Source of the DNA: Cellulomonadaceae bacterium
GTDB lineage: Bacteria; Actinomycetota; Actinomycetes; Actinomycetales; Cellulomonadaceae
DNA: 9,281 bases
Direction: 5' to 3'
NCBI GenBank assembly: GCA_031282935.1
Contig: JAITCS010000170.1
Location: forward strand, 1-9,281
How positions within the stretch are numbered: position 1 is the stretch's first letter; every line of letters begins with the position of its first letter. Positions 1 to 6,171 of this stretch are shown here, piece by piece. Both the position numbers and the translations under genes were made by a program. The notes beneath the pieces were generated by a model. That model was not told where the DNA came from and did not search any database. It was given only the letters and a program-made list of their open reading frames with translations.

Positions 1-2421
1 GTTTGCGCCGTACCACTCATCGGGATCGCTGCCTGGGACCCCCGCAGCCCAAAGCTCAGCGAGCAGCTCTGCCGCCAAGGTAGCGGTGGCCCCCTCAGAA
101 AGGACTGCGATGCGGGCCGCAGTCACTAGTCCACGCAAGTCAAATGGCACGTCTAGGTCAGATGCTGGGGGTTGGTATGCCACCGGCTCAGCCACTAGGT
201 GCAGGAACTGCGAAGGGTTTAGCTCCTGATTCGCCACTGCGGTAACAATTAGGCGCCGATAAGCGCGGGAAACAGCGACCAGGAAAGCGCGGGTTTCATC
301 AGCCAAAACCTCTGCGCGGGCTGCCAAACCGCGTTCGATTCCGGATTCCCCAGCCGCTAACCGCCCAGACATAACATCGGCCAATTCCCCTGCCCCCAAG
401 ACGGTATCCCGCAATCGCAAATCAGGCCAGGTGCCTTCTTGAACTCCAGCGACCACCACCACTTCCCACTGCCGACCGGCGGCACCCGCTGGGGTGAGCG
501 CCGCCACGGCTCCTCGGTCTTGGCCTTGGGCAGCCACAGAATCGGCCGCGAACTGTTGGGACATCATATCCGCAATAAATCTCTCCACCCCCGCGCCGGG
601 ATTTCGTTCGGCAAAAAACTCAGCACGCCGGAAAAACGCCATCACTGCGTCGAGGTTTCGATCCGCGTAAGCTCCCGCAGCGCCGCCGACTAGGGCCGTC
701 GCCCGCCAGGCTTCTGCGAGGGCCACCGCTTCCCAAACCGCCCAAAGCACGGTGGTAACGTCTTGTTCCGGCTGAGCGGCTGCCTCTTTCCCCGCTGCGA
801 TTGCTTTCAGGATTCTAGCCATCCCGTCCTCGATGGCTGCGCCAAGTACGTGCTGGTCAGAAAGCCAGTGCTGTTTCCAGGCTGCTTCAGCGCCACCCCG
901 CGCCTCCGCTACAAGTACCGACTCAACCAAAGCCACCAGTAACTCATCCGAACTGCGACCGCCGCCCTCCGCTAATTCTCGTGCCCGCAGCGAGCGCCGG
1001 AGCCGACGCTGCGCAATGGAGTCGAGCCCGGCAAGGGTCGAGCTGAGCAGCCCCGTCACCGCCTCGGCCGTAACGGGTTCGTGGCCCACGGCAAGGGTCA
1101 AGAGTTGGAGCAATGGTGCGACGGCTGGTTCCTCCTGTAAAGGTAAATCGGAGCCGAGCAAAGCCACCGGCACTCCAGCCAGAATTAGTTCCCGCCGTAA
1201 ATCAGAAAGCTCTGCCCCAGACCGGGCTATCACGGCCATTTGCCCCCAGGGGGTGCCGTTTAGCAGAAACTCGGTGCGAAGCTGCTGCGCAATCCAGGCG
1301 GCCTCTTGCGGCTTGCCGCCAAATGTAATTGCGCAAGCGCTCGGTTCCGCGTGGAGGTGTTCTGGATCAGGGGTTGCTGCTTTTCGCCGCAGCGGGGAGC
1401 CGGGCAGTACCGGGATTTTGGCCGCAATTCGGGAGGTTACCGCCCACAATTCTTCAGGTTGCCGCCAGACGTGCTCAAGCACATGTTCGGGGAGGCCAAA
1501 AGCGCCAATACTGGCACCCGAAGGTTGCGCAGCTTGGCCGATTAGCCCAGGAATTGCGCCCCGGAACGCTTGCACCGAAACGTCAGGGTCGCCGAATAGG
1601 ACAAGTTGGGCGCCGTCTTTATGGAGTTCTGTAAGTAACTGAGCCGTCGCGGCGGTGGCCTCTTGGTAATCGTCCACTATCACCAAATCAAAATGGGGCT
1701 TAGCGCCTGGGCCCCAGTTTCTGAGCGCCCTGGCGGCTACGGCCACCAATTCGGCGGGGTCCAGGCGCGTTCCGGCATCCAGGCCCCCCGAACTCAGTGA
1801 CAAAACCGCCCGGTACTGACTGTATAGTTTTGCCGCCACCTGCCAGAGCGGCTTGTGGTGCTGAACGCTCAGGGCCTCCAACTGGGCTGGCGTAACACCA
1901 TGCTCAGCGGCCCGCATGAATAGGTCGCGTAGTTCATTGCGGAAACCCCTGGTTGTTAAGGCCCTTGGATCGAGTTCCGGGGGCAAACAGAGCGGTGCGC
2001 CCACACCCTCGGTAACTGCCGCTAGGATTTCTGCCAGTATGTGATCCTGCTCGGGCCCATTTATCAGACGGGGCGGAGGCTGACCCAGCGCAAGCGCTTG
2101 ATCGCGCAAAATAGAAAACGCCACCGAGTCAATGGTTCGCACCGGCGGAGCCGAAATGGTGCGGCCAGCGCGTGACGATATGATGTCCCTGAGCTGGGAA
2201 GCCGCTCGCCGCGTGGCTGCAATCACTAGTATCCCGCCGGGATCAGCACGCCCTTGGAGCGCTTGCACTGCGATCTCTACGGCTGTCGTAGTTTTCCCGC
2301 TGCCGGGCGCGCCTGTTACTACGACCGACTGCCCGGATGCGACCGCATCGGCCACGCGGCTCTGAGAAGCGTCAAGTGGGACGGTTGGGGCGGAGCGCAA
2401 CTGCGGCGGAAGGAGCAACAT
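1..2421 (-). CDS. adnA: AdnA-type helicase-nuclease subunit, N-terminal 807 residues (3' end outside window)
   Basis: This is a UvrD/Rep-like superfamily 1 protein, read as one uninterrupted frame from ATG at 2421 to the left edge. It has a Q-motif-like segment LDASQSRV (Q20), Walker A GAPGSGKT (37-44, K43), motif II VDDYQE (249-254), motif III GDPDVSVQAFRGA (277-289), a motif IV-like WRQ (R320), motif V around TPAGAAGRQWE (643-653) and motif VI VAVSRAYR (715-722, R719). In the family, AdnA pairs with AdnB to form the actinobacterial motor-nuclease that resects DNA double-strand breaks. AdnA is about 1,000 residues and ends in a RecB-like nuclease domain, which would lie beyond position 1; adnB would be expected next. 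The ATPase motifs look weakened: D251 replaces the catalytic Glu of motif II, V281 the motif III Gln, and A645, A648 and Q651 the usual His, Lys and Glu of motif V. No other nearby start fits; AGGGTGA upstream is only a weak ribosome binding site. A generic UvrD/PcrA paralogue is less likely given the motif divergence and neighbours. Confidence 0.85.
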   Translation of the reverse strand, partial: MLLLPPQLRSAPTVPLDASQSRVADAVASGQSVVVTGAPGSGKTTTAVEIAVQALQGRADPGGILVIAATRRAASQLRDIISSRAGRTISAPPVRTIDSVAFSILRDQALALGQPPPRLINGPEQDHILAEILAAVTEGVGAPLCLPPELDPRALTTRGFRNELRDLFMRAAEHGVTPAQLEALSVQHHKPLWQVAAKLYSQYRAVLSLSSGGLDAGTRLDPAELVAVAARALRNWGPGAKPHFDLVIVDDYQEATAATAQLLTELHKDGAQLVLFGDPDVSVQAFRGAIPGLIGQAAQPSGASIGAFGLPEHVLEHVWRQPEELWAVTSRIAAKIPVLPGSPLRRKAATPDPEHLHAEPSACAITFGGKPQEAAWIAQQLRTEFLLNGTPWGQMAVIARSGAELSDLRRELILAGVPVALLGSDLPLQEEPAVAPLLQLLTLAVGHEPVTAEAVTGLLSSTLAGLDSIAQRRLRRSLRARELAEGGGRSSDELLVALVESVLVAEARGGAEAAWKQHWLSDQHVLGAAIEDGMARILKAIAAGKEAAAQPEQDVTTVLWAVWEAVALAEAWRATALVGGAAGAYADRNLDAVMAFFRRAEFFAERNPGAGVERFIADMMSQQFAADSVAAQGQDRGAVAALTPAGAAGRQWEVVVVAGVQEGTWPDLRLRDTVLGAGELADVMSGRLAAGESGIERGLAARAEVLADETRAFLVAVSRAYRRLIVTAVANQELNPSQFLHLVAEPVAYQPPASDLDVPFDLRGLVTAARIAVLSEGATATLAAELLAELWAAGVPGSDPDEWYGAN

Positions 2422-2515
2422 AGCTTCACCCTGACATACCCCTCGGACAAAAACGATGAATCGTGGCCTAAAAGCAGCGACAAGATGCAAATGGCCTTAT
2501 TATCGCCCATTAAAC

Positions 2516-2521
2516 TATGCT
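2516..2521 (+). promoter_or_regulatory. Candidate -10 box for the DUF3107 gene
   Basis: TATGCT fits the actinobacterial TAnnnT -10 pattern and lies in the AT-rich part of the 174-bp divergent gap between adnA and the DUF3107 gene. It would give a 5' leader of roughly 65-70 nt. No good -35 hexamer is seen at 16-18 bp. An alternative -10, TATTAT, lies at 2498-2503. The same TATGCT hexamer is the proposed -10 of the MiaE-like gene. No convincing promoter for adnA was found in this gap; TATGTC on the minus strand at 2433-2438 is the closest candidate. Confidence 0.35.
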
Positions 2522-2538
2522 CTTGGGTCAGCCTGAAC

Positions 2539-2558
2539 GGCGCCCAACCGGCGGCGCC
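2539..2558 (+). other. GC-rich hairpin in the DUF3107 leader
   Basis: GGCGCC at 2539-2544 is repeated at 2553-2558. Because the hexamer is its own reverse complement, the two copies can pair into a 6-bp all-GC stem with an 8-nt loop. It lies 26 bases upstream of the ribosome binding site and has no following T-run, so it is not a classical terminator. It may be a leader structure or chance in GC-rich DNA. Confidence 0.35.
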
Positions 2559-2584
2559 CCCGCAGCGCTGACCCCAATTCGAAC

Positions 2585-2590
2585 AGGAGA
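2585..2590 (+). promoter_or_regulatory. Ribosome binding site of the DUF3107 gene
   Basis: AGGAGA lies 5 nt upstream of the GTG at 2596 and fixes that start. It is the only strong, well-spaced Shine-Dalgarno sequence in the window, in contrast to the leaderless-looking starts of six neighbours. Confidence 0.75.
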
Positions 2591-2595
2591 ATCCC

Positions 2596-2820
2596 GTGGA
2601 AATCACCATCGGCATGCAGCACATCGCCCGCGAACTGAGCCTTGATGTGGAAAACAGCAAAGAAGAGTTGGCAAAGCAACTGACCGATGCGATTAGCAAC
2701 GGTGGCCTAATCGAGCTAAAAGACACGCGGGGGCGCGAAGTGCTTATCCCCGCGTCCACTATTGGATATGTCGAAATTGGCCCCGAAGAGGCGCGACGGG
2801 TCGGATTCGGTTCGCTCTAG
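2596..2820 (+). CDS. DUF3107 family small protein (TB9.4/Rv3208A-like)
   Basis: This 74-residue protein starts at GTG 2596, preceded by AGGAGA. It matches the short actinobacterial DUF3107 family over its whole length: an opening beta strand MEITIGMQH, a helical middle (about residues 20-38, NSKEELAKQLTDAISNG), then ELKDTRGREVLIPASTIGYV and the hallmark ending ARRVGFGSL. The family is small, cytosolic and functionally uncharacterised, and no catalytic residues are evident. There is no signal peptide or membrane segment. It is divergent from adnA across 174 bp and convergent with the MiaE-like gene 13 bp downstream. In mycobacteria the homologue also sits near the MiaE-like and RhlE genes (recalled, not searched). 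Function is unknown. Confidence 0.88.
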   Translation: MEITIGMQHIARELSLDVENSKEELAKQLTDAISNGGLIELKDTRGREVLIPASTIGYVEIGPEEARRVGFGSL

Positions 2821-2833
2821 GTTACCTGGGCAA

Positions 2834-3673
2834 TTACGGAATTAGCCCCATGGATTCCATGCGGGCTTTATGTGCCGCGCTCAATTCTGTAATTCCGGCA
2901 GCCATTGCGGCTTTGAGGTTGAGTTGGCCGGGCGCGGAATCGTCGGTGGCTTTGATTAGTAACAACCCCAACTCGGGCCATTTCTTCAGTATGTCCATCG
3001 CGATGCCGAAAGCCTCGCCAACCACTCGGCGCCCCCAGAGCGACAACCGGGCGCCAAGACGTGGATCAGACGACACCGCATCGCGGATCAACTGCACCCC
3101 CACCTTGTAGTCATCGTCGTCATCAGCGAACACCGAAGTGACAAGGCGCGCCTGCGCGGGCGGTAAGCCGCGGGCAAGTAGTCGAATCATGTCCCGCGAC
3201 ACGCCGTGCATCACCAACGGACGCAAAAGCCCCTCCCACCAGTTCTCGGGTTGGGTGCGCAACAAAAACGAGTCAAGCGACCCATCAAACGGCCCCATCA
3301 ACTGCCCCGGGGTCATGCCCCAACGCTGTTGCCCTATCGCCACCAGCGCCTCTTCCTGCTCGGCAATGTGGATGGACCGCTTGAGCAGCCGCTGCGCATC
3401 GCTGAGGCGTTGGGTGCCCCAAACATGCTGCGCCACCTCGACAAATAGACGTAACCGCAGGTAAGCGGCAAACCCAACGAGCTCACGCAAAGCCTCCTCG
3501 TTGGGGGCCGACACAGTGGCAGGTGTTGCAGTTCGCGGCGCAGAATTAGGTGCTTGGCTAACCTGAACCGAAGCCGCAAGAGGTGCCGCCGCGCTCGGTG
3601 CTGAATGAACCTGCGCTACTGCTGGGGCGGTCGTTGACGTGGGGGCCGAGGCGGCAACCGGAGAAGTTGGCAT
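2834..3673 (-). CDS. Ferritin-fold, MiaE-like protein (Rv3210c-like) with degraded metal site
   Basis: This 279-residue protein runs from ATG 3673. Residues 1-57 are a low-complexity Ala/Pro/Ser/Thr tail with no hydrophobic signal core. Residues 58-279 resemble the actinobacterial ferritin-like family annotated as MiaE_2, related to tRNA 2-methylthio-N6-isopentenyladenosine hydroxylases. The best landmarks are FAAYLRLRLF (68-77), HIAEQEEAL (102-110), WWEGLLRPLVMHGVSRDMI (145-163) and DPRLGARLSLWGRRVVGEA (203-221). Aligned from memory with typical members, the di-iron ligands are altered: R73 where a Glu is usual, E105 retained, E108 for His, and a run of five Asp (184-188) plus Y189 where a His...Glu pair is usual. 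It may therefore be a non-enzymatic or differently metallated member. It is divergent from rhlE across 43 bp. TATGCT ends 6 nt before the ATG and there is only a weak AGG, suggesting a leaderless mRNA. Confidence 0.8.
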   Translation of the reverse strand: MPTSPVAASAPTSTTAPAVAQVHSAPSAAAPLAASVQVSQAPNSAPRTATPATVSAPNEEALRELVGFAAYLRLRLFVEVAQHVWGTQRLSDAQRLLKRSIHIAEQEEALVAIGQQRWGMTPGQLMGPFDGSLDSFLLRTQPENWWEGLLRPLVMHGVSRDMIRLLARGLPPAQARLVTSVFADDDDDYKVGVQLIRDAVSSDPRLGARLSLWGRRVVGEAFGIAMDILKKWPELGLLLIKATDDSAPGQLNLKAAMAAGITELSAAHKARMESMGLIP

Positions 3674-3679
3674 GGCCTA

Positions 3680-3685
3680 AGCATA
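3680..3685 (-). promoter_or_regulatory. -10 box placed for leaderless transcription of the MiaE-like gene
   Basis: On the minus strand TATGCT is followed by six bases (taggcc) and then the ATG at 3673, so transcription would begin at the start codon. A second possible minus-strand -10, TATACT at 3702-3707, would give a 21-nt leader starting near 3694. No good -35 is visible for either. Confidence 0.5.
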
Positions 3686-3703
3686 TTGCAGACTTCGCCA
3701 GAG

Positions 3704-3709
3704 TATACT
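3704..3709 (+). promoter_or_regulatory. -10 box placed for leaderless transcription of rhlE
   Basis: TATACT matches the consensus TATAAT at 5 of 6 positions and is followed by seven bases before the GTG at 3717. It lies within the palindrome AGTATACT (3702-3709), so the same bases read as a -10 on both strands. No convincing -35 is seen. Confidence 0.6.
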
Positions 3710-3716
3710 GTGGAGC

Positions 3717-5429
3717 GTGTCAATATCGTCCGATCCGGGCGCTGCAGAGCAATCGGCGCTAGCCACTCCGGCAATTCGCGTCAATTCGGCGGCTTCGTCA
3801 ATTCAGCGTTCAGACTTGTCCTTTTCCGATTACGCCATCAAACCTGAAATTGTCCAGGCGCTGACAGATGTCGGAATAACTCATCCATTCCCGATCCAGG
3901 CCATGACCTTGCCGGTGGCGTTGAGTGGGCACGATATTATTGGGCAGGCTAAAACAGGCACCGGAAAGACTTTAGGATTTGGTATTCCGCTGCTGAATTC
4001 CGTTATCGCTCCCGGTGAGCCAGGGTTTGAGCAATTACCGGCTCCGGGCAAACCGCAGGCGATTATGGTGGCTCCAACGCGGGAACTGGCGACACAGGTG
4101 GCCTCCGATTTGGCCACGGCGTCAAAATTGCGTCCTGGTTTGCGAATTGTGCAAATTTACGGTGGCCGTGCTTACGAACCACAAGTGGCGCAATTACAAA
4201 AAGGCGCTGAGGTGGTAGTTGGAACTCCCGGGCGCATAATTGATTTACTCCGACAAGGCCGGTTGTCATTACTGAGAGCAAATACCGTTGTTTTAGACGA
4301 GGCCGATGAAATGCTCGATCTCGGTTTCCTGCCCGATGTCGAAGCGATTCTGGCGAAATTGCCAGCACAAAGACACACAATGTTGTTCTCGGCCACAATG
4401 CCTGGCCCCGTAGTGGCTATGGCTAGGCGATACATGTCCCAGCCCACCCACATTCGGGCCGCTGATCCTGACGATAGTAGCGCTACGGTCAAGAATACGA
4501 AACAGCATGTTTATCGCGCCCACGCGATGGATAAAGTAGAGGTGTTAGCGAGGCTATTGCAAGCGAATGGGCGAGGCCGCACTATTGTATTCGCGCGCAC
4601 AAAACGCACTGCTGACCAGTTGACCTCGGAATTAACTGATCGCGGGTTTGCTGCAGGGGCGTTACATGGCGATTTAGGGCAAGGCGCTCGTGAGCAGGCG
4701 ATGCGGGCCTTGCGAAATGGCAAGATTGACGTATTGGTTGCCACCGATGTGGCGGCGCGTGGTATTGATATTGAGGATGTCACCCACGTTGTCAATTATC
4801 AGGCTCCAGAAGATGAACGCATTTATGTACACCGCATTGGGCGCACGGGGCGAGCCGGCAATAAAGGCATTGCGGTGACTTTTGTGGATTGGGATGATGT
4901 GCCACGCTGGTCTATGATAAACCGCGCCCTTGATTTAGGGATTCCCGAGCCAGTAGAAACCTATTCTACCTCACCGCACCTATTCACTGATTTGGATATC
5001 CCGGTTGGTACTACGGGGCGGCTGCCGGTTGGAAATCGGGTGCGGGCCGGGTTATCGGCCGAAAAGATCGAAGATATTGGCGAAACCGGAAAGAACACCT
5101 CAAAGCCCGCTCGTTCGCGCACCCAAAGCAAGCCCGCGAAACGCGGTGGCCGCGCAAATCCTGGCTCAGCTACGCGCAGCTCCGATTCGCGCGGCTCGGC
5201 AACGCGCAGCCCCGCAACACGCGGCTCCGCAGGCGAGGGCGGCTCGACAAGAACAAGCAAAGAGGGTGCAAACCCCACCCGCAACAGAACCAGAACCAGA
5301 ACAAGGGTGCAAAAATCCGAAACCTCGTCCGAACAGCATAACGCCGCCCCGAAAGTCGAGAAAACTAAGCCGCGCGCATCGGAAAGAGTGCGAGTACGCG
5401 TAAGGAAGAATAAGGCAGAGGCGGAATAA
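3717..5429 (+). CDS. rhlE: RhlE-type DEAD-box ATP-dependent RNA helicase
   Basis: This 570-residue cytosolic RNA helicase has the full motif set: Q motif around F36 and PFPIQ (57-61), motif I AKTGTGKT (78-85), Ia PTRELA (120-125), GG (149-150), TPGR (170-173), motif II DEAD (194-197), SAT (225-227), motif IV region TIVFARTKRTADQ (289-301), motif V ATDVAARGID (342-351) and motif VI HRIGRTGRAG (372-381). All catalytic residues are intact. Residues from about 455 to the end form a basic, disordered tail: SKPAR/SKPAK, three tandem 10-residue units (483-512), RTRTRTR (524-530) and a final RVRVRVRKNK (557-566). Such tails usually bind RNA. The family unwinds short RNA duplexes in ribosome assembly and mRNA turnover. 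The GTG start is supported by TATACT 7 nt upstream; GGAG is only 1 nt from the GTG, too close for normal use. It sits next to the MiaE-like gene as in mycobacteria (recalled). It converges on the hydrolase gene with a 5-bp gap. Confidence 0.93.
   Translation: MSISSDPGAAEQSALATPAIRVNSAASSIQRSDLSFSDYAIKPEIVQALTDVGITHPFPIQAMTLPVALSGHDIIGQAKTGTGKTLGFGIPLLNSVIAPGEPGFEQLPAPGKPQAIMVAPTRELATQVASDLATASKLRPGLRIVQIYGGRAYEPQVAQLQKGAEVVVGTPGRIIDLLRQGRLSLLRANTVVLDEADEMLDLGFLPDVEAILAKLPAQRHTMLFSATMPGPVVAMARRYMSQPTHIRAADPDDSSATVKNTKQHVYRAHAMDKVEVLARLLQANGRGRTIVFARTKRTADQLTSELTDRGFAAGALHGDLGQGAREQAMRALRNGKIDVLVATDVAARGIDIEDVTHVVNYQAPEDERIYVHRIGRTGRAGNKGIAVTFVDWDDVPRWSMINRALDLGIPEPVETYSTSPHLFTDLDIPVGTTGRLPVGNRVRAGLSAEKIEDIGETGKNTSKPARSRTQSKPAKRGGRANPGSATRSSDSRGSATRSPATRGSAGEGGSTRTSKEGANPTRNRTRTRTRVQKSETSSEQHNAAPKVEKTKPRASERVRVRVRKNKAEAE
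5163..5252 (+). repeat. Three tandem 30-bp units in the rhlE tail
   Basis: GGCTC recurs exactly every 30 bp, at 5163, 5193 and 5223. The first 18 bases of units 1 and 2 match at 16 of 18 positions; unit 3 has diverged. In frame they encode 10-residue units: GSATRSSDSR, GSATRSPATR and GSAGEGGSTR. The unit length is a whole number of codons, so copy-number change would leave the frame intact. Confidence 0.75.
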
Positions 5430-5434
5430 GGCAA

Positions 5435-6142
5435 CTATTCTGCGGTGAATTCGCTGAGCGCACGCAATAGTATTTTATTGAAAGCCTGAGGTGATTCCGA
5501 ATTCACATCGTGTCCCGCATTGGGAATAATCACCGAGGCCCCATCGCGTGCTTGGGCTGCGAATTGCTTTGCCTGCAAACGCAGCGGGTCTCGGGCGCCG
5601 TTCACGAACCAGATTGGCACCTGAATTGCCAAAATGTCGTCCAATTCGCAGTGACCAGATAATTCGGTTAGCGAGTCGGTGACAATCTGCCAAGGCGGCC
5701 CCGGTTCCGGTTCGGGGGTATTGCGAAGGTGGCGCAGCCCACGACCGAATAGGGTGAAGCCATGATTTACGATTGCGGAAATATCTCTATATAGCGCAAT
5801 GGGTTTTCCTTTCGGATCACCTGCGCAGGCGGCAGCCACCACTCCGATAATGGGCGCATTTGGATGAGCGGCAGTGTAAGCCAAAGAAGTATACCCGCCT
5901 AAAGATAATCCCACCAGAATTGTTGGCAACCCGAGTTGCGAAAGTGCGTTATCAATCTCTGCGAAAGCGCCCTCAAATGTGAATCGAGAAGCTGCGTGTT
6001 TCCCGTGCCCCGGTAAATCAATGGCCAACGCCGGATATCCTAAAGCTCTCACTGCCTCAAGTTGCGAATCCCAAATCTGGCCAGAGGTGCGCATGCCGTG
6101 AATAAATAATACTGCTACCTCATTGGAGCGTTCTGCCGACAC
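5435..6142 (-). CDS. Alpha/beta hydrolase
   Basis: This 235-residue single-domain hydrolase opens on VAVLFIHGM (oxyanion HG at 15-16) and has the DLPGHG strand-turn (42-47), nucleophile elbow GLSLGG (S80), likely acid D185 in NGARDP, and catalytic His H211 in NAGHD. This is a complete Ser-Asp-His triad. A cap region of about residues 107-170 includes a Pro/Glu stretch NTPEPEPGPP (141-150). There is no signal peptide, so it is predicted to be cytosolic; the substrate (ester, lactone or epoxide-like) cannot be told. The start is GTG 6142: no other initiator fits without losing the HG strand, and TATGAT lies 6 nt upstream. GGGAGG directly abuts the GTG, too close for a normal ribosome binding site. 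It is divergent from the PHP gene across 29 bp. In mycobacteria a different-looking hydrolase, LipV, lies next to adnA; orthology is not claimed. Confidence 0.88.
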   Translation of the reverse strand: MSAERSNEVAVLFIHGMRTSGQIWDSQLEAVRALGYPALAIDLPGHGKHAASRFTFEGAFAEIDNALSQLGLPTILVGLSLGGYTSLAYTAAHPNAPIIGVVAAACAGDPKGKPIALYRDISAIVNHGFTLFGRGLRHLRNTPEPEPGPPWQIVTDSLTELSGHCELDDILAIQVPIWFVNGARDPLRLQAKQFAAQARDGASVIIPNAGHDVNSESPQAFNKILLRALSEFTAE

Positions 6143-6148
6143 CCTCCC

Positions 6149-6154
6149 ATCATA
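6149..6154 (-). promoter_or_regulatory. -10 box placed for leaderless transcription of the hydrolase gene
   Basis: On the minus strand TATGAT (5 of 6 match to TATAAT) is followed by six bases (gggagg) and then the GTG at 6142. The -35 region would fall at and inside the start of the PHP coding sequence; no good hexamer is seen there. Confidence 0.55.
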
Positions 6155-6159
6155 ACGGC

Positions 6160-6165
6160 TATTGT
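6160..6165 (+). promoter_or_regulatory. -10 box placed for leaderless transcription of the PHP gene
   Basis: TATTGT is followed by six bases (gaggtt) and then the GTG at 6172. CCGACA at 6136-6141 (4 of 6 match to TTGACA) lies 18 bp upstream and overlaps the first codon of the divergent hydrolase gene. GAGG at 6166-6169 is only 2 nt from the GTG. Confidence 0.5.
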
Positions 6166-6171
6166 GAGGTT

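Noticed and set aside
833..1642. Open plus-strand frame of 269 codons opposite adnA
   Set aside because: Its product is Ser/Arg/Pro/Ala-rich with no recognisable motif, and the minus strand carries the continuous AdnA frame with helicase motifs. It is an antisense shadow of GC-rich coding.
2319..2759. Open minus-strand frame of 146 codons spanning the adnA/DUF3107 gap
   Set aside because: It overlaps both the start of adnA in another frame and nearly all of the DUF3107 gene, and has no family resemblance.
3780..3804. Repeated GTCAATTC (3780 and 3797) near the start of rhlE
   Set aside because: Two 8-bp copies inside coding sequence, with no symmetry or further copies nearby; most likely chance.
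4961..5434. Open minus-strand frame of 157 codons with hydrophobic runs opposite the rhlE tail
   Set aside because: The Leu/Val-rich runs are what the reverse complement of Arg/Thr-rich repeats would encode; it is not independent evidence of a membrane protein.
6143..6148. GGGAGG as the ribosome binding site of the hydrolase gene
   Set aside because: It directly abuts the GTG with no spacer, and no alternative start further in keeps the oxyanion strand. The TATGAT-N6-GTG arrangement explains the start better.
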